A DNA stretch of 64,000 bases, taken from Pratylenchus scribneri (Eukaryota; Nematoda; Chromadorea; Rhabditida; Pratylenchidae). Under the pieces are notes generated by a model. That model did not search any database and was not told where the DNA came from. It was given only the letters and a program-made list of their open reading frames with translations. Positions 43,684 through 57,277 of this stretch are shown here, one piece after another (the stretch's first letter is position 1; each line of letters opens with the position of its first letter). Both the position numbers and the translations under genes were made by a program. The DNA lies in the NCBI GenBank assembly GCA_030063045.1, contig JAQSEB010000031.1:1302001-1366000 (forward strand). The letters are read 5' to 3'.

Positions 43684-43919
43684 TTTTGCCGCCTAAAGGA
43701 AGAATTGATGGGTGGGAATTCAATTTGATTCGATATATAATAACATAAATTCCATTTCCATTCGAATATTAAATTTATTCCAAAAATGTTTTTATTATTT
43801 AATAATAATTATTTGAATTGGTGAGGCAATTTTTATCTGGGATTATGAATTAGCTTTGATGGCACCGTTTCCCTTCTATTCAATTCATTCATTCCATTCA
43901 TTTGGCCATTCATTTTCAT

Positions 43920-44212
43920 TCAATTGTTGTTTTGCTGTTGGCCAACATTGGCTCCGGTTTGTCCTTGTTGCTCATTTCGGTTGTTCACAATTTGCACGGT
44001 ACAGGTGATCTCAGCCACGGGCTTAACCAAAAACACAACAAAATTGTGCAGAAAGGAAACGGTGCCAATTTTGAATGACCCCTCTCACCCCCATTCAATC
44101 GCTTATTTTGCTTATTTTTGGATCCCAAAAATATTCCACTCACCAAATCTTTCTCCGCCACATTCTCGGGATGTTGCTGACCTCCTTCTGAATTGCTTCC
44201 GGTGGAATCCAT
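43920..44212 (-). CDS. Small hypothetical protein, two exons
   Basis: ATG at 44212 gives MDSTGSNSEGGQQHPENVAE and, after a GT-AG intron of about 120 bases in phase 0, continues PVAEITCTVQIVNNRNEQQG to a stop at 43920-43922, about 56 residues. It is polar with no recognisable domain. It sits between two zinc-finger genes on the same strand. It could be a real micro-protein, a leader exon pair or chance. Confidence 0.35.
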
Positions 44213-44802
44213 TTTTAACAGTCGGCTGAATTTATTTTTATAGGGAAAAGGGAATGAAAAGTGGCCAAATGAAATGGGGGAGGATGATTTCGAGATTGGA
44301 TGGCCAATAACAGGGGAGGGCGAATAATGGCCAAGGGACTAACGAGGAACAGAATGGATGGATGGAGAGGCTAACATTTGGTTGAGGAGGGAATGGAATG
44401 GTTGAATTGGTTGAGTTTGAGGCAAAGTTAGTGGAGGAAAAGCTGAATCGATTGATCGAGAAGAAAGTTGGTGGATAAGCTGGCAGTAAGAAATGAAGGG
44501 AATGAAGGATGGATGGTTGTCATTTGGCCGGATTTATATTTGACTTTGTGAAGAATGCTTTGGAAAAAAAAGAGGAATGTTAAGATGAATATTGGGGTGG
44601 GGGGGGGGGGAATTGATGGTGGATGGATTATGCGCAAATTGTTTTAATAAAATATATTTATCAAAATAAAATAAATTAAATAATATAAAAGGAGGGATTA
44701 TGCAAATCCAAAAGGAATGTATTTAAAAATGCAATATAAAGTGAAATGGAATGAAGTAATAAAAATTGCATAAATTAATCCCATCCAACAACTTCTCATT
44801 GT

Positions 44803-46223
44803 TCATTCCCATTCTTCCTCTTCCTCATCATCTTCCCGTTCTTCTTCTTCATCTCCAAATTCCTCTTCCTTTTCATCTTTTCTCTCTGCTGCCGCCCCTT
44901 TTCCTTTCGTATCATCCCTCCTTGGCTGAATCGGCAATTCGTCCTTTGCTGGTCGATTTATGGCCAATTTTCGCAATCTTTCCACATCAAATTGCATTTG
45001 TTGGAGGATTTCCATGCTGACTAAATGTCAATTTAATATATAATATTATTCGATTAAAATGACTACCCCGATGGCAACTGATCAAATGTCTTTTCATATT
45101 TCCCTTGTAAAGTGTGTTAAATTTGCACCATTCACATTCATATGGATCCGATGGATCGACGGTGGCCGATGAATGGGATGGCGCAGGGGAATGTGGCTGG
45201 CCATTTCCATTCATAATTCTTGGCTTTTTCTCATTCCCCACTGAAAATCCCCCAAAAATTGGTATTCATTTGTGTTTTTATGGCTCACCGGGGGCCGGGC
45301 TTCCGCCGATTGGTCGTTTTGGAGGAGGCACACTTTCCCCTCTGGCAATTCCCTTCAATCGACGGCATTGGGCCATATGGCGACGTAGACTGCCTACTTT
45401 TTGGAAACGATTGCCTGAAAGAAATTGGTTTAACTAAAATGGAATTGAGGGCCAACAATATGGACAAGATTGGGGGCAGCCGCCTTCTTCCGATGGTGCC
45501 GGACTCTGCGGATGGAAATAATGGATTATTTTCGTGATTATTAAATTGAACTTGCCTCCAATTTGTCCCCCTCGTTGGATTTTGATATTGGCTTTTGACC
45601 TTCTTCTCTTTCCTCCTCCTTTTGTGCACATTTTCCAATCATTTCAATTTTTTCAATGCCATTTTGGTCCGCATAAATTTTCTCATTTTGGGCAAAATGA
45701 TCAAAAGGAGGTGGCTGTGGTGGTGCCGTTTGAATTTGAGGAAGTGAAGGAATAAGTGAATAACCCAAATTTAAATTGAAATTGTCCGTGGAGGGAATAA
45801 AACTGTGGAAAATGAAAGAAAATGTTGAATTGGGAAAGTGGCCATTTACTCACTTTGGCCAATAAAAGTCAGTGGCCTCATCAGCTGGAAATGAAAAGGG
45901 CGGAGGCGGATTTGCATCCAATTGGGCCCAACAAGAAGATTGGATGAGATGGGCAGTCGGGATTGGATATGGACAAGGAGGATAGCCGGATTGGGGCTGG
46001 CCGTGGAATGGGATCGAAGAGGGCGGATGAGGCCGCATTTTGGAGAGCAAAATCTATAAAAAAGGCAAACAATGAAAGGGAAAGGATGGGCCATCCCCGC
46101 GCTCACATATTCCCTCGGCTCTTCAACGGTCGTTGGCCCAGTTTCCGCCGGTGGCTGATCTTCTATTGGGGCTGCCAAATTTGTTGGTTGACTTTGATTA
46201 TTCGAAAGGAGACGACGAAGCAT
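44803..46223 (-). CDS. C2H2/C2HC zinc-finger protein with acidic tail
   Basis: Exons join in frame from ATG at 46223 (MLRRLLSNNQSQPTNLAAP) to the stop at 44803-44805. The N-terminal half is Pro-rich and disordered (PIPTAHLIQSS, PPPPFSFPADEATDFYWP). The first finger, CPYCNRFQKVGSLRRHMAQC, ends in Cys (C2HC type); the second is YECEWCKFNTLYKGNMKRH followed by LISCH. A short helical piece (MEILQQMQFDVERLRKLA) precedes a Glu-rich acidic tail. The intron 45506-45555 has a GC donor (GAG|gcaagt). The arrangement suggests a transcription regulator; its target is unknown. Confidence 0.75.
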
Positions 46224-47078
46224 TTTTTGTATGCTTTTCCCAAATTAAATTAATATAAAAATGGGAACATGAATGAATGAAATGGTCAAAAATGTGTGGA
46301 GGAATGTTGGACTGCTTCACATCGATTGTGTCTTTCATTCAATGACACAAATTCGCTCGGGGGGAACTGCTGCTGGACGGTGGTGGTTGTGTTGGGGTGG
46401 AGGCGATCCCCACTCGGCGCACATGTTTGGTTGGTGCTGGTGGGGTTGCGGGGAGGGGGGAGGACTGTCCGCCCGCCTCTGTCGATTGGTATCGATCCAA
46501 TAAAAATAAACCCAAGAACACTTTGTTGGGGCGGCTGGCTGAAATGGGGGAATTCGCATAAGCTGCCCACAGGGTAAATTATGAAAAGGCATAATTTTAT
46601 GGCCGAATTTTGATTGATTGAACGAATGAATATGACCTTAACCAATGAATGAGTAATTTTTTTTTTTTTTTTTTTTGTTTAATTTCAACTCAATTTTAAT
46701 TTGCGTATTTTTGGTTGGTCAATTAGTTGCTATTGGTCATTTTTAGAATTAATTTATTTTACAGTTTTTAATTCCCATAAATTTGATCAATTAAACATTC
46801 ATTCACCCATCAATTCCCAATTTTCTTCCTCTCTTTTTTTCGCGCACGCCGATGCCCTATTTTCTTCTATAGTAGAGCGGGCAGTCGGCAGAGGCGGAAT
46901 GTTAGCTGACATTTTTATTGAATACAAATTTATCTGGGTTAAGAAGGGAAGGGAAGAAAAATGATGATTTTGCTGCGAGCAATGAAAGGCATTGATGATG
47001 GGAAAGTAGGGCACAAATTGTGAATTTTTGTTTTATAATACATTAAGAGATAATTTGATTTTGTATAGGCAATTCCAA
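46224..47078. other. Intergenic region with Gly/Trp-rich and homopolymer tracts
   Basis: About 850 bp between two minus-strand genes. It includes a G/T-rich stretch (46360-46490) that gives long but low-complexity open frames on both strands, and a T tract of about 20 bases near 46657-46676. I see no supported gene. The promoter of the zinc-finger gene should lie at its left edge. Confidence 0.5.
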
Positions 47079-50000
47079 TCAATTTGACATTAGCATGGCT
47101 AATCTTCTTTCGGCCTCAGTTGGCGGTTGAGGCCTTGGCCTATTGCGAAGTGCCTCCAGCCAAAGACCTGCAAATGTTTAGATTCAAATTCAGAATTTTG
47201 CCTTTCCATTGACCAACCCTTGGTTGCCGGATCTGGGCATGCAAAAATGTATTCTCGAGCCGGACCAGCTAATTTGAATGAATTTTTCAGAGTTGCACCT
47301 GTCGTTGGCTCTGAAAATTTGGAATGTGCTTAATTTGAATTCATTCAGCCCATTTTGTCTAATAAATTCAAATTACCCTTTCCATCGTGCAAATCCTGGG
47401 CTGAAGTGCCCTGAAGTGACATTCTCTCCTTAAATATGAGCTGACTTCTTCGGAGAACATCTCTTCGGCAGAGCACAATTGTTTGGTCGAATAAATAAAC
47501 TTGAATGGCCGTTTTGGCCCATTGGGGTTGTCCTCGCCAAAATGCTCGACAATTCAATTCACCGTTGATCAACAATCGGTGATTATTTTCCACCAAATCG
47601 GGGCCCTGGAATTGAATGCCAAATTCTCCAAATTCCCCTTCATAAAACATGCCCTAAATCCGTGTATGCTTTTTTGCCAAAGCCAAATCTTTTGAATGGC
47701 ATCCACTCGGCGTTTTCCATCGTTGACTTGGGCGGCCACCTGCTTCATCGTTCGTTGGGCCAATTCCAAAGGAAGTCGATCGGGATGGCCAGGCGGAGTC
47801 GCCTTCAGCAATTCCAGCAATTGAAGGGGATATCGGCAAATTCGCTGAACCGGTGTGAGCAAAAATCCATCAAGCGACAATTTTGACATTCCCCGAAGGA
47901 GGCGGCATGCCTTTTTGAGGGAAATAAAGGGGAAAGTTGATGGGAGGAATTGAAAACTTCAAAAAAGTGAAAATATTGGGGCATCGATTCCAATTGGGCC
48001 AATTCGGTGCAGGACAATGTCCGATTGTTGCAATAATCCGTGTAAATTCCAAAATGATGGCTCTAAAATGAAAGATTGGTTATTTTACAAAGAATTGGTA
48101 ATTTTCCCTAAAGAAATTATCAATCTATTCATATTAAAAAGAACTCACATTCCGGAGGAAAACATTGGCCAATGTACTCTTTTCAGGCTCCTTTTTGTCC
48201 ACTGCCATTTGCATTTCTTTGAGCAATCGAGAATGAAGGGTTTGGATCAATTCAAGGTTGCCAAATATTTTTTGTACTCTTTCCTCCGGGAATAATTCAT
48301 TTCTTCGTCGACATTGCTCCAAGAATCCCTTTTCAATTTCATCATTTTAATTCAATATTTCATTTCCTTTGCCAAACCTGCACTAAATCATCCAACAAAC
48401 GAACATATTCCCTTTCAGTACTCAACAATTCCTGAACAATTCTCCGTCGCAAAAGTCTCATTTCCGCAGAGGGAAAATGTTCGCCAGATTCCAATTTGGC
48501 TGATTGGCCATCGGCGGCACAAAGACGGCATAAATCGCGATTTTTTGGCTAAAGTAGGCGTAAAATAGGATAAAAATGAGAGAATGAGGAAATACTCGAA
48601 CATAGGCGGCCGGAAACCACCCACTCCTTGGACCACAAATGCCATACCAAAGGTCGGGGGATGGACAATCCAGGACAGCCACTTCATCGCCCGGTGAAAA
48701 GGCCAATTCATTTCGAAGCATTGCCTAATTTGAATGGATTGAAATTGAATGAATAAATGTAAGGTCAAATAAAGGCAATTATTTATTAATAAAATATATG
48801 GCAAAATGGAGAAGAATATGCCATATATGCTTTTAAAATGTATTCTTAGTGCAAAACAATTTGAACACTCAAAACCATTATTTTAGTTTAAAAGATTCCT
48901 AATCCAAAAAGACTTTGCCAATGTCCATTAAATGTCCTTGTAATAAAGGTGCGAATTTCTGACCACATTCTCGAAGACGGCTTCAGCAGAGAAAAGAACA
49001 CCGCCAGATGGATTTGATGAAGTTGAGCAACAAGGGGCCCGAATATGACCATCTCCATCGGTATCGCTGCTCCCCGTCAAACTGCCAGCTGAATGAGTAC
49101 TAAAATTGCAGGAAATTATGAAAATGGCATATTATCCCCCAATCTTTATTGCCTGCTTCTGACTCCACTGTCCTGCGAACAACAACTTCCTTTTGCCCCT
49201 CTGCCTCCATTTTCAACCAAATTTTGGCCTTTTTTGGATGATATTTGGCCATCTTTGCCAGTCCAAAGGGTGGCATTCCCCTCCATTTGGCATTGTGCCA
49301 TTTCACAATCCTCCTCAATAAAATCACTCAATTCTTGGACGGCCGCTGAGGATGAATTGGTGGAAACGCCCGATTCACGGGCCCTGGGCCCAGGTTGGGA
49401 TCGAGAACGGCGTTTTTGGCGGGAAAATGAATCGGAAGAAGGGGACGGAATTGCAGCAGAGGCCGAGGATGAGGTGGAAGCCGGAACATCCTCCTTTAAA
49501 TGGAATGATGTGAGGAATGGCCAAAATCGAATGGAAACTGACTTGATGGACCGGGAATTTGCCAGGTCGAAGACGGGCCGGTGATTGGCGGTCAATGAAA
49601 GGTCGAGGTGTCCTTTTGGGATGAATATGCTGATTGGAATGGCCAAATGGAAACATTTCGGCCCAAAGGGGCGGCGGTTGGTGGTCGTCGACGAAAAAAT
49701 AGTTGGAGCACTGAAAAGAGGTCAATAAATTGATTTTTTAAAATAAAATGGCTTTTTAATTGTTTAAAATGACATTGGAATAAATATTGGCCAAAATTGG
49801 GTTAATCTCAATTAAGAAGGAATATGGTAATGCCAGAATTATATATAAAAGAGGTTAAAATGCTGGGGGCATCAGTCAATCGAATGAATGAACGAAGGGA
49901 AAGTGAATGAATTGGAATGAATGTTGTGTTGATGTGTTCGGGAAAGTTAATTCCAATGGCAAATTGGCGGATGGAAGGAAGTGGCCTCCATTTTGTATGG

Positions 50001-52680
50001 GAAAGGCCGAAATGGAAAAGGTGAAAGGGGGGGGGGGGAGGGGGTTGCGCGGTAAATGAATTATTGAATACAATGAATGAATGAATGGGGCAAAATGTTT
50101 TGGTGAGTGCACTTTGGGATGGGCGAAAAGCCGCCTTTTCCCCTCCTAGCCAAGCTGCTTTTCCATCTTCCAAATCCTTTCCCCCTTTGCATTCCCCTGT
50201 GTATGAAAACTGCGAGGAAATCCGACAATTTGCAGCGATTTAGGCGTACGCAGTGGAAGAAGCCGATGGAGAGGAAAAATGAAAATTAATAAAGGATGGG
50301 CAAAATCAAATAGAACAAAAGATATAAAGGGGAATAAAGCGAATTTTAAGGATTTTGTTCAACTCAATTTTTATGGCCAAAAAATTGATGAAGAAGAAAT
50401 ATGAGGGGAGAGGGGAGGGAGGAAAGTGTGCAACTTGTCGAAGGAAATGCGAGGACAAATCGAAGGAGGCGAATGAATCTGATCCGGACTGGGCAAACAT
50501 AAGAAGGGAAGGGTGCGGTGGCCGAGATTGAGCCAACTGAATGAATGAATGAGTTGACAGGATTTAGGGGGAAAGGGGGGGGGTGGGTGTCCTTTGTGAA
50601 TGTCCAATGGGCGAAAATTGGGGGAATTTTGGGGGTTGGGAAGGCTAAAAATGCTGAAAAGAGATGCAAAATGGTCGGCTGGTTGGATTGTAGGAGAAAA
50701 ATGAGATTGGAATGAGGAGGAGAAGAGGGGAAATCGATTTATGGGGATTAATGGATTTGGGGGGAATTGATGATGGAAGTGGGAATTGGCCACCCAATGA
50801 ATGGATTACAACAATTGAAGGGAGGAGGAATAATGATCGGAGGGGGAATTGCCGCAATTATTCATTCATTAAATTGGTCATTGACCACTTGTGCCAAAAG
50901 AGAGAATGCGCAAATGGCGAGGGAAATGGGCACGATTGGCACATTTGTTGCTTCTTCCCCAAATTTGTTTATTTCACAAATTCTAGTTGTTCCCTTTTTC
51001 CTTCCTTTCCAAACATGTTCTCATTGCCAGCTGACCGACCTTTAACATTTCCAAAGCCTCCAAGGACTCATCCAATTGGCTGATTAATTCGGAACGGACT
51101 TTTTGTGGTGTCCTTCGATTCCTTTCGGTCAATGGCACAATTCGAACAATGGAAGGATGGCCAGGACTGTTTTGGCCGATCAGGGCACGGAATGGTTCAA
51201 TTGGGAACATTTTAGAAGGAATGAAATTGAAAAGGAAATAATAAATTTGGAGGGGATTTTGTTGGAATGGAATGGACGGATATAATTGAGGGAAAATGTG
51301 GCTGACTGGCGGCTGGAAGGACGTGAAAAAAGGATGGTAAAGGTGGAGGAGGCAGATGACGCCCCCTTTCATAAACTCATTTTGAGGGGAAAAGCACGGA
51401 GGACAATGACAAAAGGAGAACCTTTTTGTTGAAAGGGAGGGAGGGGGTCGTGAATTTTGCTGCTGGGGAATATTATTTTGGAGTCAGTCCAACAGTGGCC
51501 GAACAAAAAGTATTTAAAACAATGAATGCCCCGTCTAAAATATACGAATGTTTTTTTTTGGCAAATTTCCAATCTTTTTACTGTTTTTTCATCGCAACTT
51601 TTTTGCCATTGCCTCAGGCATCCATCATTTCTTTTTCATTTTCATTTAATAAAATTCGATTAATTCTTTCTAAAATCATTTTAATTTATCCAATTCCCTC
51701 CTTTCCCTTTTCCGCTCCATTTGGCTCACAGGTCACGCCTTCTTAAACCCATCCAAAAAGCATTGATGAAGATGAGTTTGGTTTTGTTTGCTTGAATAAA
51801 TATGGCTTTTCATTTTTATAAAGAGAATAAAATGCGCCAAATTCTCCTAGAAAATCTCTATCAAAAATTCATCCATGACCGCCAATCCCCTTCAAAAGTC
51901 CATCAAAAGTCAAAACCACCCTCCTTTTCAGCAATTTCTCAACAAAAAGCTTGTTTCTCTGATGAGGGTGGGGAGGGGGCACACCTGACTTTTGCTTGGG
52001 CGAATTCCTTTTTGTTAATAATTTGATGAGGGAAAATGATGGTCGACGGCCACTTCAAAGCCGCGACATTCCTCCAAAATGATTGGCGTGAAAAAAGGAA
52101 GAAAATGAAAGTGGGAAAAATAAAAGGGGCCAATGCATTTTTGGAAGGGAATGAATGGGCTTTTTGTGTGTTGGAAAAGCGGATTAAGATGATTATGAAT
52201 GATGGCAAGTATATATGAAGGATTAAATGAATTGAAAATGAAATACGAAAATGGAAGGAGTCATATTTAAACAGGTGATTATGCCCACCTGTTGCTGATT
52301 GTGGGATGGTCCTCCGTCAATTTGAATGGATCCATTGTTCAATGCTTCGACCAGTGAAAGTCTTCTTCGCCTTATTGGCATTTGCCCCACATTTTGTGAA
52401 TGCCTTCCATCTTCATTTAAATTTCGGCCTGATGGTTGCTCAACATTTTCCTTGGCCATTAGGAAAGCTGCGCGAATTGGGTCCTGAATGAAATAAATAA
52501 AAATGGAGAATAAAGGGGGATTAGGGACACATAAACAAAAGGATGGGAGTGAATCAATCCACCCAAAATTCCCCCAAAACTGACCAGCGGCGGCCCCAGC
52601 AGGCTGAACTCGTCCTCCGCTTCGACCTCGATGAATTGAATAGGCGGCGACCGTGCCCCCGAATTTTGGTCGCCGACCAT
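47079..52680 (-). CDS. SH3-DH-PH Rho guanine-nucleotide exchange factor (ASEF/collybistin type)
   Basis: Reads from ATG at 52680 (MVGDQNSGARSPPIQFIEVE) to TGA at 47079-47081 through about 14 exons in frame, including introns of 976 bp (51313-52288) and 1330 bp (49711-51040). The N-terminal 450 residues are disordered and Ser-rich. The SH3 domain spans two exons: AEAVFENV then AMLRNELAFSPGDEVAVLDC and WFPAAYVR. The DH domain has VQELLSTEREYVRLLDDLV, then LSLDGFLLTPVQRICRYPLQ (catalytic helix), then LELLKATPPGH. The PH domain has NNHRLLINGEL, VYLFDQTIVLCRRD and a final WLEALRNRP. The order SH3-DH-PH matches ARHGEF4/ARHGEF9, which activate Rac/Cdc42-type GTPases at membranes. Introns 49100-49152 and 47606-47652 appear to use GC donors. 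Confidence 0.85.
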
Positions 52681-54004
52681 TTATTTTATATTTTTGGCTA
52701 TTCTGGGAAATGAAGGTTTTGAGGAGGCAAATTTGTTGGCGCGGGGGATTGATCGGCGGAATTGAAATTGACGGGGAAAATATGGAGGAGAAAAGGAGGA
52801 AATGAATAATAAATGAATGAAGAATTAAGGAGGAATGACCAAACGATTGGACGGCCACTTTCCTTCGACACATAATCCATCGGCTGCCCTTCTTGTTTGC
52901 ATTGAAGCCAAGTTGGTCAACGGGGACATTGCGACGATGCAAACCATCGCGAGAGGAAAAAGGAAAGTGAAGCCAAGAGGAAAGAAAGGGAAAAAGGGGG
53001 CCGGCGGTCATCGGCTGGCAGCAAAAAGGCCTCCCCCTTTCCCATATTGGCCGTCGGCCGCATCCATTTCAAATGTGCATTGAATATTTCCATAGCAATG
53101 AAAAGGGGAAAGGGAGATTGTTGCCGAAAGGAAGGGCCCAAAAGTGGGGGATGTGAAGCCGGCGGCCCCCTTTTCCATTCAACTAAAATGAAAACCACCA
53201 AAACCCCTTTCCTCCCACAAACATCCATCGCGCCAATGATTTCCTTCCTTTCCTGTAATTCGGCGTCGCACTTTTTTGGAGGTCGTAAAAATAGTAGTCG
53301 GTCACCCTTCTTTCCTTTCCGTTGTGGTGGTTCCATTCCATTCCAACCACATCAAGACGAGTTTTCCAACAAAAAGTGCGACCAACAGCAACATTGGTCA
53401 ATTCAAAGAGGATTAACGGGAGAGAAGGTAAAAAGAAAGGAACAATTGGAGGGGAATGGAATGCCAACAAAATTCGATGAGGGAAAGGGGATTTACGGGC
53501 GGAGGGCCGGATTGGATTACTTCTTTCTGGTTGGGTGGGGGAGGGGAATGAGCGTGTTTTGGTTTGGCAGAATCCAATGGAGGGGGGAATGGGCCGTTCT
53601 TTCGATGGGTGAATTCCCAGGCAATCACCAAAATTGAAGAAAACACCAAAAAAGCATTCAACTTTCCAAAAGAAACGAATTCATCCATTTTAGCATTGCA
53701 TCCAGCCGCCCGATTCCGCGCGGCCCGTTACGCCCTCTCCCCAGCCACTGGCCTTTTGCTTTTTGATTGATTGACGCCAATTTCCCATTCCCATCCTTTT
53801 CTCATCAACCAATTTCCAACCACTTTATTTGGCGCTGGAATTCGCGCAGTAAAACAGAAAAGGGGAATGAGAATAGTGTTATTTTGGATGGAAGAATGGT
53901 TTGGTTAAAGGAAAGGAATTGTGCCAAATGGATGGACATTTTTGGGATACATTTTATATAAAATGAGAGATTCAAATGAAAGAAAATGTTTTTTTATGAT
54001 AATT
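52681..54004. other. Intergenic region, no supported gene
   Basis: About 1.3 kb between the BPI-like stop and the RhoGEF start. A 196-codon open frame runs on + at 53047-53637 and one of 91 codons on - at 53413-53688, but both are basic, low-complexity and without splice or family support. The promoter of the RhoGEF is expected at the left edge. Confidence 0.45.
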
Positions 54005-57000
54005 TTATGCCGGAGCCGGACATTTTTGCCTTCCATTTTGTTCTCCAAAGTCAATATTTGCCATTGTTTGTTGTGGATCCTCAAAAAGAAGGGTGTATGC
54101 GTCCAATTCGGCACTCAAAAGGACAATCCCATCCTTCAACAGTTGAATTCCTGGATGCCAAATTCCCCAAGGGCAAAGTCGCCTTTCCAATGCATCCAAT
54201 GGGACACCTTTTTATGTTAAAATGACATTTTGAGCGGAATTGGCCAATGGCCACAACAAACCTGTGGCCAATGCCTTCGCCGCACTGTTCAAAATGGCAC
54301 CACGTGCCGCATCCCGGAATCCTTCCAGCATTGAGGCTGGCAATTCAAAGAAATCAACATCCTCCAGAATTTCCAATTTTGGAATGGATAAATTCACTAA
54401 TAATTAAAAGGGATTGAGAATAATTGGATGAGGGTATTCTTTTAGCATTCACCTTCCACTTTGTTTCGTCGACTTTGATATTCATTTGTGCCATTTGACC
54501 TTTCCGGCAACAATGTACTTCGAATGGTCAATTCAATGAGGCCGGTGAAGGGAATTCTGGCAATTGGTTGACGATTTCGGGCCAAAAAGAATGTGGCAGC
54601 CCCAATCAATGAAAGGGAAGCCAAATCTGGGGAAATTATTAATTTGGAATTGTAAAAATCCATCCAAAATGACCTTTGGTGAATTTAATTCTGGGCGGTT
54701 GCACCGATTCCACCTGATGAGAATATATTCAAATTTATTTGATAATAATTCCAACTTCCAATTCCAGTTGTTCATTTGGATATTTTTCACCGGCCTCCGG
54801 CACCGAATCGCCCAAACAAACTTCATCTGGCCCACAGCTCGTTTTGAGCATTGGCCCAAATAAACTGGATTCCATTCCAATTCGAACTTTCAACAATTTT
54901 GCCCTTCCAAAATTAATTTCGACCCAAAATTATGTCAAAAATACCTGTGGGCCTGGAGAAGAACCAAATTTGCTGTTAAATCCGAGAAAATGATTTCCAA
55001 TGTTTTTCGGAATGTGGATGGACTGGGAAATGGAAGAATTGGGGGAAATTGCCTTTGTTTTTGGCCATCTCCGTCGTCCATTTCCCTCATCAACAATGAT
55101 TTGTCCTCCTCCTCGCCATCCTCCCCATTATTCCCTTTTCCCTTAATTTCATTGCTTTCATTTTTTGATGATTTTTCCCAAAGGGCCGATCCCATCAAAA
55201 CTTCGCGCACACCGCCCCCAACATAGCTGACCTTTTTTTGATTGGGATGAATTAATTATTTGGATATTTACTTGATGTGGCATTCGAAGGTAGACATCGC
55301 CGCTTAATCCAACCCCAAAAAAGTCTTGGCCAGCGTTGGAATCAACAAAATCCATTTCAATGAAAATTTGGCCCAAAGTGTCCTCAAATGAACATTTTAA
55401 AAAGGAACAAGTTTATTTGTGTGGCCAAACCAAATCGAGAAAATCCAACAAAATGGAATGGGGTGAAGGCAAATTGGTACATCCTCCATTTTGATTAGTT
55501 CCTTTTCCCTTTTTTCCGCTTATTATTGATGGCTCCCTTAAGCGAATTTCGGTTGTCATTGTCGTCGTCCCATTTTGCTTCTCATTTTCCCCAACATTTT
55601 CAATTTTATTCTGTTTGATTGTTTCGCCCGTAACTAAATTCAATCCAATCATCAACATTTTTATTGTATTTTAAAATTACTTTCTTCCACATTTCCTTTT
55701 CCCCTTTGTTCCATTTTCTCCGGGCCAATCATTTCCATTCCTCTTTTCCTCCTCCTCTTTTGCCATTGGCCTCTCCAAAATCGGCGATTCCATCCATTGG
55801 CATTGACTCCGCCCACTCTTTGATTGGGACCATATGCCAATGTCAATTTGTTGCTGAAGAATCGTTGGGGAGGAGCATCGAATTGGAATGAAATTGTCGG
55901 TGAAGGAGGGAGAGGGGATGGCCTATTTCCCGAACAATTGGCTGATGGTTCGGCGGAAAATGCGCCCAAAATTGTGGCCACCGAAATGGCCCTTGGAATA
56001 CGGCGCAACACTTGGTTCACCCTTTCCCGAATTGTATCCGAAATTGTCTCGCAAATTGTCGATGTTATCAATTCCCTCGCCTTTTCCAACATTTCTGTCT
56101 AAAAATGTTCAAAATTCAATTCCCTTTTGATTATTTCCTCCGGCAACTTTGTATTTCAAATTGATCGAATCAGTCAGCAAACCCAAATTTGACACTTTTG
56201 TGCTCACTGTTCCACTTCGCAATTCACAACTGGCCATCCTCAAATATGGCACCGAAAATTTGGGGCAATTTTGGTTATTTTAAAAGTGCCAAACTTTATT
56301 TTGATCCTTTTGAAGATCAAAAAGTGCCGTAATTGAAAGTTGCCGTGTATTTGCCTGGAAATTGCCGGTCACAGGGACGGCTGTCAACAATAATTGAATA
56401 TTCCCATTCAGAAGACCTTTAAATATTCATTAATTCTCTCTCTCCCTCCTTCATTCATTTATTCACTTTCAATGTCCACATCAAATGAAAGAATATTCAA
56501 CAAAAGTAGATTGGGGGCCAACGGTTTGAGGGTGATGGCGCGTGGCCTTTGGAAGCCCACAATGCGGAAAGTGTGCAGTCGAAAACAGCCTTCAGCAAAA
56601 CATTGTTTTTGTGGACGAATTTGAATATGTTGAGCCTCATGGTTGAAAACACTGTCTGGAGATGTGGGGGAATTAATACTAAAATAAATTTGATTGGATT
56701 ACAGAAAAGGCGAGAAATCTCCTCAAAAATTGGTGGATTAAAACGAGCCTTAAAGGGAAAATGAATATTAAAAAAGGGAATTGGATTGGTCCACCCGAAT
56801 GCCAACAAATTGTTGTGGAATTTGAGTCGAAGATGAATTCGTCATTGTCGTTGAATTCAATTCTTTTTCCACCAAACTTTTTTCCTCTCTTTGCAATGTA
56901 TTTGCGGCTGATTCTTCAGCAGATATTGGACCAGGAAAGAGAGAGGGAAAACCGAGTAAGGAATTTGGCCAATTTGTTTGGCCAAATCCTGGCAAATGAG

Positions 57001-57277
57001 AAGACCAACCATTCCAGGCGAACTTAAGGCAAAATAAATTCCTCCAATTTCGGGACAAATTTTACTGGTGAAGGGCTGCTAGGCGATGGAGGTGGTGGCG
57101 TTACTCTTCTCGGCACCGGATCACGAGTGGGCACAATTGGAATGGGCGAAGGGGAATCGGGATCGGTGAGAGCAAATTCAATAAAAACATTCGAAAACAA
57201 CAAAATTTGAATAAACTTAGAGGGAATTAAAATTGTTTAATCCACCATAAATTTCCACAAACCTTGACCAATTTCAT
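54005..57277 (-). CDS. BPI/LBP/PLTP-family lipid-binding protein
   Basis: Exons read from ATG at 57277 to the stop at 54005-54007. The first exon is five codons (MKLVK) and joins FIQILLFSNVFIEFA to form a signal peptide. The BPI layout is then recognisable: CPEIGGIYFALSSPGMVGLL, the Trp region ALWASKGHA, MASCELRSGTVSTKVSNLG with LITSTICETISDTIRERV (equivalent to the CEKVTNSV segment of BPI), a linker rich in Pro, IFIEMDFVDSNAGQDFF, RIGMESSLFGPML, a central VQPPRIKFTKDLASLSLIGA, and the C-terminal NLSIPKLEILEDVDFF...GIQLLKDGIVLLSAELD. The fold has two lipid-binding barrels; secreted nematode members include NRF-5, which carries lipid or drugs. Insertions rich in Thr/Asn/Lys (about 55430-55640) and Glu/Asp (about 55100) make it longer than vertebrate BPI. 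Confidence 0.75.

Noticed and set aside
46286..46645. Overlapping open frames rich in Pro/Gln (-) and Gly/Trp (+)
   Set aside because: They arise from one G/T-rich low-complexity tract read in several frames; none continues into a supported exon.
53047..53637. 196-codon open frame on +
   Set aside because: Basic and low-complexity, no domain, no splice signals, and in a region between two minus-strand genes.
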